Source: Botryllus schlosseri (Eukaryota; Chordata; Ascidiacea; Stolidobranchia; Styelidae). Taken from it: a stretch of 22,778 nucleotides of DNA. Shown here piece by piece: positions 1 to 12,700 of the stretch. The notes under the pieces are model-generated. The model was not told the DNA's origin and made no database searches. It saw only the letters and a program-made list of their open reading frames with translations. Position 1 is the first letter of the stretch; each line of letters begins with the position of its first letter. The position numbers and the translations under genes are program-made. Where the stretch lies: contig ATSW01013165.1 of NCBI GenBank assembly GCA_000444245.1, positions 1-22,778 of the forward strand, given 5' to 3'.

Positions 1-23
1 CCTGTGTGCCTTGGCAGTCTCAG
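1..23 (+). other. Sequencing adapter (454 Titanium primer B, 3' part with key TCAG)
   Basis: Positions 1-23 equal the last 23 bases of the Roche/454 Titanium Lib-L primer B as I recall it, ending in the library key TCAG. The segment at 6-23 is the exact reverse complement of 22761-22778. Genomic sequence starts at 24, in the middle of a coding exon whose frame is good up to that base and is then broken by the adapter. This is library contamination left in the contig, not a transposon end. Confidence 0.93.
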
Positions 24-763
24 CCACCGCCGCCGTACACGTGAAGTTTGCCTTCGAACGGAAAGCCTTCGAGCTCCCTGTAATAACATCATCGGCAGAA
101 TAGCAGCAGTTAGCCAGTATGATATCAAATCGATCAAAGCTCCGGGCTCTTCGGTTACTAACAGGGTGATGGTTAACGATGGATCGTTTTCAGCAAGGAA
201 GGTACAACCTTGCGGTATTTGGTCACATAATATCAAACTGTGGCAATCCTTACAGTGACGGCTGTTTCCAAATGGCCCTTACAAATGCAACACAATAGCA
301 CCAAATATACTCTTACCATTACGGCTATGGCAATGTTACATTTTGCAATTTCGAGAGTAAAACTCACAAAAAGTTCTGATACGTCCAAGGCGTCTTGTCC
401 TTGTCTGCTGCTTGCGAGTAATCGCGAACCCAGAAAGGCAAAAAGTCTTTTGTCTCTTCCTTACCAAAGTCATATCCGGTAATACATTGCTTCACGATCT
501 TAACCGCTTCCCCCGGAGGAGTGCATTCGTCTGAATACTTCAGATTCAGTGATAGGAACAACGACAGACTAAATACCAGTCGCCGTACCGTCCACAGATC
601 TGATTTGTCTCAGCCTGGCGGGCCCGACTACGAAAGATTCGCGATTGTGGATGAAACGGCTTTCAGCCCAGGTGACACGCTTGCCGTTGTACCAATTCTC
701 AGCGAATAAACTTTCGATTAGGCTGGTTTCGGTCCAATCCCAAAAGTCGGCCATGGTACGCAC
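24..763 (-). CDS. Exons 31-33: polycystin TOP domain, cut by contig edge
   Basis: Exons 763-589, 530-368 and 77-24, residues 1536-1665. Conserved blocks are MADFWDWTETSLIESLF, WYNGKRVTWAESRFIHNR, VVGPARLRQIRSVDDEC, QCITGYDFGKEETKDFLPFW, TPWTYQNFLELEGFPFEGKL and HVYGGGG. This is the extracellular domain between TM6 and TM7 that shapes the channel mouth. The last block corresponds to the YSGGGY motif; the next residue is lost to the adapter. Exon 31 could also end at 577 in the same phase, but 589 matches PKD2 spacing between RQ and the conserved Cys. Confidence 0.93.
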
Positions 764-3700
764 CTGTGACATTTTGACGTTACATCACAAGCAACATAGT
801 GTCCCTACCTCAGGTATATATATTATTCCGGAAACAGTTTTCAATTTTGTTAAGCGCATCCACATCCTCACCCATTTCTATTTTTCTAAAACTCCATGCA
901 TGCACAAGCCTAACAATTTAGGAATAGGACGTTGTGAATTTTTGTCTTGATGTTTTTTTTGCGGCACATACAACGACTCATGATACACATACACACGACA
1001 TGAGCATATGCATACCATGAGTGCATGCTGTGCAACTGGACAAGGAAGGTTCAGAAATAGCCTTGCAGGGCTTTCTGTCTGCACATTCCGCTGATAGCTC
1101 AGCAATCAAATTGAACTAAAACGACACAAGCTCTAAATTTCATCTTGTCTCAAATTAAAGATAAAGTTGGGCGAAAATTCCACCTATTCAAACCGCAGCT
1201 ACAAAATTTTTAAAGATGCACCATCGCAAACGTTTGATCTCTGTGATGTCAAGTTTATTCGTGATCGTTTCTTAACCCTTTGCCGAATTTATAGAACGGA
1301 TTTTGTCACTGTTGCAGTTTCTTGACGAGACCTCAATCTTATGGTCCCATTTCTTCAGGCATTACGTGTAGAGCATTTGCTGTGTCACCCACTTTGCAAT
1401 CACAAACACACAGTCCGAAAGCAATCGCATCAACTCACATTGGTAAAAGGCAAGTCTCCGCTATCCACGAACACCTGAGAGAGCGATTTATGAAATTTGT
1501 ACGCGTTCGGGTCCTTGGAACTGTTGCTGGCCATCAGCAGCAGAATCACGTACAAGATGTACGACACGATCTCGTACGCGGTCGAGATCATGCGGTTGCG
1601 TTTTTGCAGCCCAATTCGAGCGTCTTCCAGCAGTTTCGGGTCGGGAGGAAGCATTTTGTCGCGCAAATTCTCGTCTGCGCAAAATTCAAGATTTTTTTCA
1701 TTCAAGTTTTCAAGTAGAAGCAGAGATTTCCAAGACACGTAGAAGTATTTTTATTGGAAACAGAAGACGAAGGGTTTTAACAGTACTCGGGTAAGCAGTC
1801 TCCAAAAGTAGATTTGTCATACTTTTTAGCAGGGTGGTAATCAATGTACCCCCTACGCTGCGCACGTGCGCTAATGCGCAGTGCTGACACGGTGTCTGCG
1901 CACAGAAAATCTAAGTTGCGCACAAAAAATCCGAAGTGATGACTTTTTCTTAGTCGTTACGCAATGTTTTGCAAGGGTCTGCGCAGTGAGTTGGTGAGTG
2001 TGCGCAGACTCGTCCAGAATTAGAGGGAACATTGGTTGTAATGACTCGAGTCATTTTCTGAAAATACGGAAATGACTCGACTCGAGTCGATCTGTGTATT
2101 GACTCGACTTGGACTCGAGTCCTTGCGCATGACTCGAAAATCAGGCGGCCAAAACCGACATTTCATCATAATTTCGAAGAATAGTAAAGTAACCACAGCG
2201 TTGGGATTTCGTCTATTGGCACAGGCACTTGCAAATGCGACCAGAAAGTGCTAAAAGTGAGAAAAATTAGGATAATATAAATGCCAACCATTCGATATCA
2301 CCAAACAGAGTCATGACTACGTCAAGTTTTTGCAACTTTTTTTTACAGCTTCCTAAATACTCCGAAGATATGTAGAATTCTGTTTTAAGCTGTTTGAAGG
2401 AATCTTATATTGCAACTTTTTGCCACTTTTGAATATTTTTTTCATGCAACTTTTTGCAACTTTTTCGGTTTTTCATGAAAGTATGAAAGTATTTTCGATT
2501 TTGGTGAAATACACGGCCACTTATTCTCTCCCTAGACAGACCTTGAGAGCCATATATTTCTCATTATTTCACCCTCATCTGCTTTATGGATTATGTGTAT
2601 GGGGGAAGGCCAATCAGACGGATTTAAACAGAATCTGTGTCATCCAAAATCGAGCCATAAGAAATATATGTGGCATAGATTCTAGGTCATCTGCTACTCC
2701 TGGTTATTTAGCTCTCAGGATACTTAAGCTACCCGATTTGTATAATTATGAAATAGCCAACATGATGCATACATTCACAAACGGTAATATCTCTCCTTAT
2801 TTTAATAGCTTGTTTGAGCAATCTTCCACTGTGCATGGGTATTCTACTAGATCATCTGAATCTGGTCATTTTTATGTTCACCGTATGAACTCCAGACTGA
2901 CCCAACAGTATATTGAATATATGGGCCCAAATATTTGGAATGACGTGCCCGACAGTATCAAAGAGCTACCTCAGCATGAATTTAAAACCCAATACCAGGA
3001 TTACCTTTTTTCAAATTATAATCAGAAATAAGAGTATCTACTATCTAGTACCCGTTGATTTATAAATTAAACATCTATTTATTGACTTCATATTGCTTTA
3101 CCTAGTATGTTGCCATGGCTACTGTCTTTGTTATATATTGGTGTTTATTATTTTCTTCTATTTGTGATTATTATTTTCTCTCATGTTGCAGACTGTCCAC
3201 TGTTATATTTATTGGGATGAGTGCACTTGATTATTTCACTGCCATGGAGGTGACAAGTAACAAGGCCTTTATAGGCCATATCGTCACCTCCAGTCAACTT
3301 TTTATGTTTGACGAAGCAATAAAATGTCTGTCTGTCTGTCTGTCCAAATTCGACTGAAATACCGTAAATCAGCACTGAAGTAACGCTCTTACGGATAGGC
3401 CTATTTCAGGAGCTGAGCTGGAAAGTTTACCTTTTTTTTAGTCAATCAATAGAGAATGCGGATGGAAAACTGTATTTCAGGAGTGAAACTGGGAAGTAGA
3501 CCTTTTTTTTTAGTCAACCGAGCAAAAGGTAGTCTTTTAGTGCAACTTTTGTGATAAAGTAAATGCAACTTTTGTCAAAAATAATGGCACTTTCCACGGA
3601 TTTAACTGCAACAAAAACATGCCCTAGTCATGACTAGTGGGTTTAGCAGTCAAGACAAGGACTTGGACTCGAATCATAATATCATGACTCGGACTCAACC

Positions 3701-6700
3701 CCCTGCTGGCGGACTTGGACTTGACTCGGTGGTGAATCGAAATGACTCAAATTGACTCGAGTCAAATCTATAAAAATGAGATTGAATAGTGACTCGGAGC
3801 CTTATGACTTGGTTACAACCCTGCCTTTTAGCAGTTAATCGAAGGTGGCTACGTTCTAGGTCGCGACAGGTATCTTTGTGACTAATGCAAAACGACTAAG
3901 GTTACTACCGACAGCACTCAGCTTCAAACATATATTTAGTAACCACACAGCGGCTATTTAACATGGCTTTATGACAATTCCACACAAAGATCAAAATTGT
4001 AGAAGTAGAAGTTAGAATCCAAAAATACCCAGAAAAAGTAGAATTAATTCTCCGAATCCAAATGTAAAAAGCGAGTAGTTTACCCTAAAAAAACATTCAG
4101 GTAGGAGTGAAAGCAGTTCAAAGAACTGCTCTGAATCCAAAAGTACCAACAACCGAACCAACCCAGTTCATCGTCGGGAAATCTCAATATCCATTCCTCC
4201 TGCGAACTCAACTGCATGTGCAGCTGCTCCAAGTAATCCTGTTCCTCGGCCTCCTCCGCCTGCATCACTTCATCGACCGCACCGCTCACTTTGGAGCTGC
4301 TACACCTTTTCACAAACACCGAGAACACGACCGCCATCACAACCACCTAAACGGACGCACAACGCTTGGACATGGCAGATTAATAATTTCAAATCCAAAT
4401 CCTCGTCCTGTAATGATTCTTTCTTCTACAAATGACATAAAAATTGAAATCCAAGTCTAAATCCAGGTCCATTGGTTTTGTATTATGTCTGAATTTAGGT
4501 CAAAGAATCATCCGAAAATTGTAGGATTAGTCGAACTTCCATGTCCCAAGTCCAAAAAATCATGAATCGAAAACCAGGTTTTTCAAATCTAAATCACAAC
4601 GCTTACTTCCGACGCTGCCGATGTTATTTCGGAAACAAAATAATCCAATCAGTTACCTTCGCGGGTTGAATCAAAAACACGGACTGCACGAAAGAGAGTA
4701 TTATCGCCGTCAGCCAATCGTTCGACCTCTCCGGACCCCACATGATGCTGTAAAGGAACACCACGCCCGCGCAGGCAGTGGTCGTCACTATCACGAGAGC
4801 CCACGCGATGTACAAGCACCAATGGGGAAATTTGAATCTGTGAAGAGAGAGAGACAGAGAGATTACGTCAACCCAAGTGGGTGCAGAAAATAACGTTCAA
4901 ATTTGCGGTAAAATACAAGGCTCGAACGGCATTGACCAGTGCTAATGATAGGATCATGACGATATTCATGTCAACCGTCTACAGTACGTCTATTTGATTT
5001 TTCAAACACAACATTAAAAAGTGATAGATGATCCTCACATAATTTTGTGAAGATATACGTAATACTGTGTTTGGCGTGATAAGAGAAGATAAATTTATAC
5101 TTTCTAAACAATAAGATATCCTACAGAATACAATCATAATAAATCGATAACCAGCAATATAAATATGAGACCAAACACAACAAACAGATATATAAACTCC
5201 TTGATTAATGCATCTAATTATAAAAGGAATACAAATGCGGAAAATAAATATGAAAAACGGACAGAGAAACATTGACCAGTATTAGTTGTTGTTGTTTATG
5301 ATATTATTGGTATTTATTTTACAGCACGCCTATATTCTTTATTCCGTATTCCGTATCTGCCGACTAGTAGCACGGCCCGTTCTCTTCTGAAACATCGCTT
5401 TCGAGAATAAGTATTAGTATCTACTCAACATGCACGTTATGAACGAACGGAAATTAGGACGCGATTCATATCGAAATTTCCGTGACGGTGTCACACCCTA
5501 CCCTTGTTTTTTATTTGTCTTTTTATCCTCTTGTTCTTCCTCTTCATTTCGAATAGCGTTGTGAAGAGACGCGGTGGATAAAACGTTTTGGGCGGATTTC
5601 GACACGTAGTCCTTTCCAGATTTCTTCGGAGCCAGCTTTCGGAACAGCTGACACAAATGAAGTCATGTTATCGTGCTGCTATCTCGTCCCGGCAAAGTGG
5701 ATGAATTCTTGTTCCGAGTCACAAGTCAATCAGCCAAGTCGAGTCATTTTCAATTCACCACTGAGTCAAGTCCGAGTCCAAGTCAGTGAGTAGAGGGTCG
5801 AGTCCGAGTCATAGTGCTGTGACTCGATTCCGAGTCCAAGTCATTGTGTTCACTGTTCAGTTTTGAGTTCAATCCGGTTCAACCCTTTTTTTTAAACTCG
5901 AGCGATATGAAATGACTCGCATTGATAATATCATGATTTTTCTCAGTACAAACAGTTTCTGGCACTATTTTTCAAGTATCAGTGCTGATCGCCAAAATTT
6001 CAATAATACTATTCTGCGAAGTTGCAATGAAATGTCTGCCTCGGATTCTTGGCCGTCCTAGTCACGAGTCATATGACTTGGTTCGAGTCATGCACAATGA
6101 CTCGAGTCAATACACAAATTGACTCGAGTCGAGTCATTACTTGAGTCATTAACACCCTGCCTACTTGCATTACTTGTTCTATTTGAATAGAACTGTTCGA
6201 GCTTTTTGAATTTTCCAGTAGAAAGCAGTTTAGTGTAAGTTTGTATCGCTTTTATGGGGCATGAAAACCCCTATCATGTTGATGAAATATATGTTTGAAG
6301 ATTGCGTCCTATTCGTAGCTTGCCATTCTTCCTTTTGTGTTAGTCATGAGGATGCATATTGCAATTTCAAAAGCGCCCCCTTTTGATGAGCTGCAGAAAC
6401 GATACCCCCTAGACCAAATCCATTTTTGGAACCAATTACACAAGCAATAGCCTGACCTTTTATTTTCTCTTTTCTAGTTTTTACATGATTTACAAGTCGA
6501 CTCAAGAATTCCCACTCAAGCGTTGCAGGTTTATCTGGGCTCCTCCTCGCCATGTGATCCGCGTAAGCGGTGTCATATAAAAGCCCACAAGTGGACCTTG
6601 CTAGAAGTAGGTAAATATGGATTAAAAATAAATAATATCGGCCTGGTGTAAAATGACCAATGTAATCGAAACTCCATGAATATGAAACAAACAAACATGT

Positions 6701-9700
6701 CGCTGCTGAAGAGATTCAATGTCCTAAACATAAAAGATATGCGAAAACAAGAAATCGCCAACTTTATGTATCAGTTCCACTGCGGTCATTACCCTGAATA
6801 TTTCAATGACTACTTAACCCCGGAATCAAAAGAGCACAAGTACAACACACGCGTGTCCACGTCGTCCAAATATCATATGATCGACAGAAAAGAATATCGC
6901 TTTATAAAATATGCCAGACCCGCCGTGCGGAACAGTATCCCGCCGGCCATCCGACAGTCGACGCGCATGCCCACATTGAAGTCGAAATACAAACAATTTC
7001 TAGTAAATAAATACTAGTCCGCCCTCAAGATTACCTGACCACGACCTGACCTATCGATCTCGCCTCCCGTGACGTGCCACCCCTTTTTTTTGTCGCTTTT
7101 TATTATACCATCTTCTTTTACTTTTCGTTCATTGTGCATGCCTCTTCTCTACATCACATACGCCAAGGTGGGTGTCTGCTTCCAAGTCGTTTCGACACCT
7201 TCCTATCTTTTCATTGTATCGCATTTTTGTGGTGTATTGAACTGATAAAAATCGCTAATAAACCGAATGTCTTAGAAATCGCTACTTCTACCTGTACTTG
7301 ACCATCTCTGTGTTAAACCATAATTAGTGTAAGAAGATCCCAAATAGGAAGAAATACTACGTTGGGGACCACCTCTGGAAAGATGGCATTACCTGCACAA
7401 TCAATATGTTAACGGGAATCACAATCAGCGAAGATTGAACGCTCACGATAAGCTGCTGTACGGAAAACTTGATGGGGCCTGCAAAACAAGCGTGCTGTAA
7501 AACGGTACTTGGGACACAGTCTGCGACGAGCGAACCTATTTCTAATTTTCCTTGTTTGTCCGAGTCCTCGGCTTCCCGCCCGTAAAACATGGCACTCGCC
7601 ACCATGGTGCAAAGTAGAAGGGTCACGCCGCACGCTAGTCTTTGGACACGGGTGAAATTGCTCTTGGTAGGTCTCGAGAACACTGCGCGCAAGGCAAGGT
7701 TTCTTTGGCATAACACACTCAAGACACACACAGTAGTGGAATAGGTCAAAGCATTCATCGTTGAGATTTACTACCTACAAGTTGTTGTGCTTTTAGATTG
7801 CTACCACTTCTTCTGGCTTTGATTTTATAGGCAAAACTAGACCTAGAATACTTTTTTTTGCAGAGCTCGAAATTTGATATTTACAAATCCAAATGTTGTT
7901 ACGGAAGTGAGATTCAAATCAAAGTCCAAGTCACAGTCCAGAGTTCATTTCGTATCAAGCCCAAACCCATTAACGAATCAAATTTATTTGAAAGTCGAAT
8001 GAAAATGAAAAACTGGTCTAAATCCAGCTCGGAAAAAAGCACAAATACAAATGCGATTTAGAATATTGAAATCCGTCGAATGTCTTTGAATTTCGAATCC
8101 TTATCAGCTCATCATAGATAGGATATTGCTAAAATCGAATTATGAGGTCATTTCAGACAAAGTTTTACTTATAAGCGACATTCCTAATCCCCACTCAGCA
8201 CCGATAGAATGAATTCACAAATCGAATACCAACAATTCTTTACTCGTTATTATAACTCATTATGGCTTTAACACTGGTTGCAAAATTGGCATTGGCTCAT
8301 ACGCATTTAGAACACTGCAAATAACCAAATTACAAGATCATTTCCGACAAATCCTCACTTGAAAACCACAGGTGCCCGTCACTGAAATCCCGCGAAGTCG
8401 ACGCTTGGAACAAGTTTTTGAAGCTGTGGATTTCATCCGTCCCGGCAACCATCACGACCCTGTCGATGGCACCATCGGATTGGTCGATAGCGAGCCAATC
8501 GTCGCACAGAAAATAAAACCTGCAACACAGATCGTCGGTCCAAAAGCACCAAAAGGACAATCAACATCACCTACTTTTCGTTAGTCTGAAGATCAGTTAC
8601 CAGAATCGCGTCCAGAAACCACGATGACCATTTTCCACCCCCTGAATTGTCGTGCCAAATACGCATGTAGTTCAGGTTTCCCAAAGGTTTTTCAGTGGCT
8701 AAAATTACCTTTACCACACCGCCCGCATGGAACACCTAGAAAACCTGATTTCCATGCATTGCTTACAAACTTATCTCACAATTAACTACCATGTTCTCTT
8801 TACTGGACAGCTTACGAATCGCTGTATCAAACTTCTGCCCACTGATCATGAAATGGATGTTACTTTTGGTGCCTGCATTCGACGCTTTACCAGTTTTTAC
8901 GATTAGCTGATAGAAGTATTTATCAATCAGCTTATTGTCCCATAAAGGCGCCACCGACCACTGAAAATCATAAAGTTTTACCGCATCACATAAGGCTAAC
9001 ATGAGACCAGATGTTCCTTACCTTTTCTATATCTTTCTTATCTTCACGTCGGAGATAGATGATACCGACAACGAATAATATAAATATGACGACCAAAGTC
9101 AAGAGCACAGCGAGGTTATTGGCTAGATTTCCGATATTTTTCGCAATCACATTGAAATCAATTGGATTAGGCGCTACAAAGAAATCGGCACCAAACGAAG
9201 TCAGATGGTCGCAAAGACAAATCACAACATCCTCTGTCGTTTCGGAGCTAACAACGCATCCTAAAAATGAGATTCCTTTAGAATTGGGATGGAAAAGTGT
9301 GCGCTCTTAATTTGCATAAAGCATGCCTACTTTTATTCTGCACTGGCCCAACCCTGCATGAGGGATCCCAGTTTGATATTACAAAAAATAGTGCACTTAT
9401 TATCATTGAATAGCTGTGACACTGACAATAGCAATTTATGAGAGGATGGGTGGTGATCTACGGAATCTGCTTTCAAATTGTTAATATTTCTAATAACAAG
9501 GTCGGTTCTTGCAGTATGTTAGTAAAATGGTTGGCGCGAAAACGAGGCGGAAAGAGACGATAAAATTTTGGGTAATCGATGATGATGACCGTACAAAGTA
9601 CAAAACATAGGTCCATTCTATCTTTCACCTGCTAATAGGATAAGCATTAAGCACTCTAATGTAATGGCACAATTGTTGTTGCTTTGTTTGGCATTAATAG

Positions 9701-12700
9701 TGTTCCAAGATAAATGGTTATTTTACACCAGGCCGGTTTTTATGATTGCCGAGCTGCTGACTTGTAGCACAGCCCACTTTTGTTCTAGGCTTTTGTAACA
9801 CACCACTAGTGTGATCAGGAGCCTAGCTAAGCCCCTAAAACTGCATCGCATGTAGATTTTAGCAAATTGAACATATATCTTTTGCTGAAACAAAAGTAAA
9901 TGCTTGTGTAAATGCTTTTGCATACTACTATGTCCAGAAAAAGTAGAATTTGGAGCAACGTGATATCACGAACAAGCACAGAGTCAGCTCAAATTCCTTA
10001 CCTTCCGTGTCCCACTTCTCAGTGTTTTCATTCCAATAACGACACGACGTCACCACGGTATGAAGCGTGTAGTTCCGCCATGTCATGTTCGCAGGATTCA
10101 CAATATTTCCGCTACCATCTACATCAAAATACAAGTGGTACGCGCACTTCGCCAAATTGACGATCGGACAACACGCACCTGTTTCGTGAATACCAAAAAC
10201 GTATCTGCCGATCCCGCCTAAAATGTCGGCGTCCAGACGGACTCGATTCGGAAACAGCGGATTGTCGGCGGTTTGTTTCAGATCGAGCACCAAGGAGTTG
10301 TTCTCGACGTTCGGAAAAACCGTCAAACTGTAAATCGACGACACAAAAATCATAGAGTCATGACCGTCATGACTAAGAACATGACTGTTTATTTCTCGAT
10401 CGCATACAATTCCAAATCACCGACTCACTTATCGGCGAGTTCAAAGTACAACCGCACGTCGGTATCAATTTCCGGCGCGATCGTCAGAAACATCACGTTC
10501 TTTTCGTCTTGTAGAACGATTTCGTGGTAGGACATGTCGTGGATGCCAGACGGATCGAACACATGCAGCTCAGGGGGATTGTATTTCGTTTTCTTTGTCG
10601 GTACTTCGATGCGGAATGGACTGTGAATACACGGGCAGATATGAGCGGATGTAATATCTTTAATGATTCAATTTTCAAGATTTAGATCCAAGTCTTAGAA
10701 TTTCAATATACAATTGAATTTATAATCTTGATTGAAATGTTCTCCAGTGTTTTCGGCTAACACTCGTCAGGGGTAATCGTCAGCAACTAGTAGAGAATTG
10801 GTGATACGAGTGCTGATATACAATGCTCTTTCAAATTCTCTACTAGTTGCTGACGATAACACTTGACGAGTGTCAGCCCAAAATATTCGCGTTCATTTCA
10901 ATATGAATATACCATTCAATTGAAAATTGTGGAGTAGAAGGATTTTCAGACTGGCTCAAGAAAATATATCTGAGCAGTGTGTAATTTTGTCGTCATTTGA
11001 TTCTTCTGCATTAATTCTACTCAGTAGTGTTACATGTTTCATCTAGCTTGATTGACAGCAGTCATATATGCATATTCTATTCACATATATTGGTATAAAT
11101 CAGAGGTCTCAAACTCAATTGTGCTCGCGGGCCAATTTCCTAGTTTTTGATGACGCCGCGGGCCGCGGCATCTATATAGGGATATTCAATGTATAATTTC
11201 CAACGGGACCTTGAAGACAGGCATTCCATAAACATCGTGGAATTCTAATTTACTATTGTGCTATTCACGCTTGACACGAAAAATATCACATTTTCAAATA
11301 TTAGAATAAAATTGTTTTTGTGATTAATTTAATTTAATTTTTTAATTAATGAGTTATAGACTTCATGCCAGAGGATTCATCAAGACATCGTAAAACTGTC
11401 GGGTTATAATATTGCAGCTAGTGGACATTTGACGTGCCACAATTCTATGTAGAATATTTTAAAATGTACTGAAGATTGATCTGATATATCAGAGCATTTG
11501 AGCGGTGTAGCCAAATCCTGGTTTTGATATAGTCGTGATAAGTATATGCTGTTGTTACTGTCATTGACAAAGTCAAATTAAATCAGCGTTAGAGTTTGCC
11601 TTCTACTATTATTGGAACATATCAATAACAACTCAAATATAATCGTTATGGAGTCATAGTAATAGCATTGCCTCTTAACATTTTTAGCGATCGTACCCCT
11701 TGTGCTTCCAATAAGATTTCTCGTAGCCCCTGTCCATTTTCAACACAATTTCTGATGGCACCTATATTAAAATCAGTAAGCCCATTCACATAAAATCGCG
11801 CGTAGCGCGACAACCATTTTCCAGTAAATAAATTGGCCAAGAAAATATTCCACAGCATATAGGCCTAATGCCACAATGCATCTCGTACACCCTGATGTGG
11901 GGCTTCGTATTCGTACCCCGATGGGTCTACGGACCCTGGTTAAGAACCCCTGGAATAAAAATGTCAAATCAGCGAATAATTTATTGGTGTTACAGCTGCA
12001 GAGCGTACAACTACCTTACTCGCCACCGATAATAACACGGATGAAGGGAACAACACCCTGCATGTAACCAACTATACGTCACGGGGGTCACAGAATACCA
12101 ATGATTGCCATATACTGACCTGATTGGATAGCTAAATACCCTACGCAACGCAATCTACGACCTTTTGTTATATTACTATTCCCCATGACAGTTTCATGGA
12201 TTGTTGCGTTCCTAGGATTACAAGTCACCGTTCTGAGTCGCAAGTCCTTCTCTGATTTTAACGTTTGACCCGACTCAACTCGAGTCATTCTTATTTAATC
12301 ACTCAGTCAATCCGAAATCCAGTAATTTTAAGAGAAGGTCGCACCAAACCAACCCACTATTTTCAGTCACGTTTCATCAACAGGTCCTGTTTTATCATCA
12401 GGAACTAGAAATGTGACGTAATATAGCTGATCTTCTACCGCATGGTAGCTTCTAAAAGTGATGTGATAGTGAAGTTTGTTGAGATTCCAGTGATTTTAGC
12501 GTGAACTTTAAGTTCTTATATCTAAAAGAGCTATACGGCACTTGAATATATTGTTGAATACTTGAAATTCCAAAATGCTCTCGCAGGCCGTATGTTTGAG
12601 ACCTCTGGTATAAAAAGTATTGCATTATAATTTTCACAACATATATTTAGATTTATAACATATATGGCTATATCGATAATCGTTGAGTTATATTTTCATC

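Larger units (their letters stand above)
1830..3823 (+). mobile_element. hAT-type non-autonomous transposon rich in GACTCGAGTC, with two nested insertions
   Basis: Ends are CAGG (then the target copy of the inner element, GTTGTAATGACTCGAG at 2035-2050) on the left and TTACAACCCTG on the right, a hAT-like inverted pair. It is flanked by 8-bp near-direct repeats CTTTTTAG (1822-1829) and CCTTTTAG (3824-3831), one mismatch. Subterminal arrays of ACTCGAGTC and degenerate forms occur at 2041-2145 and 3650-3810, as expected for transposase-binding repeats. No transposase frame is present. Its interior is broken by a 193-bp hAT at the left end and a LINE fragment in the middle. It lies in intron 29. 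Confidence 0.85.

Noticed and set aside
577-588. Extension of exon 31 to a second donor at 577
   Set aside because: Same phase and possible, but the donor after 589 matches PKD2 spacing between the RQ motif and the conserved Cys.
1439-1475. Earlier donor CAG/GTGTTC for exon 30
   Set aside because: Same phase, but ACCAAT/GTGAGT is the better donor and the longer form fits the length seen in PKD2-type proteins.
1322-1717. Plus-strand 131-codon frame
   Set aside because: Antisense to exon 30, which has strong polycystin homology.
3325-3344. CRISPR-like or functional tandem array (TGTC)5
   Set aside because: It is the short tail of a LINE; there are no spacers.
4979-5272. 97-codon hydrophobic minus-strand frame
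   Set aside because: Lies in AT-rich intron 27, not needed by phase, no homology recognised.
6344-6694. 116-codon minus-strand frame
   Set aside because: Overlaps the dispersed repeat and SINE-like core in intron 26; no protein family signature and exon 26 to 27 is in phase without it.
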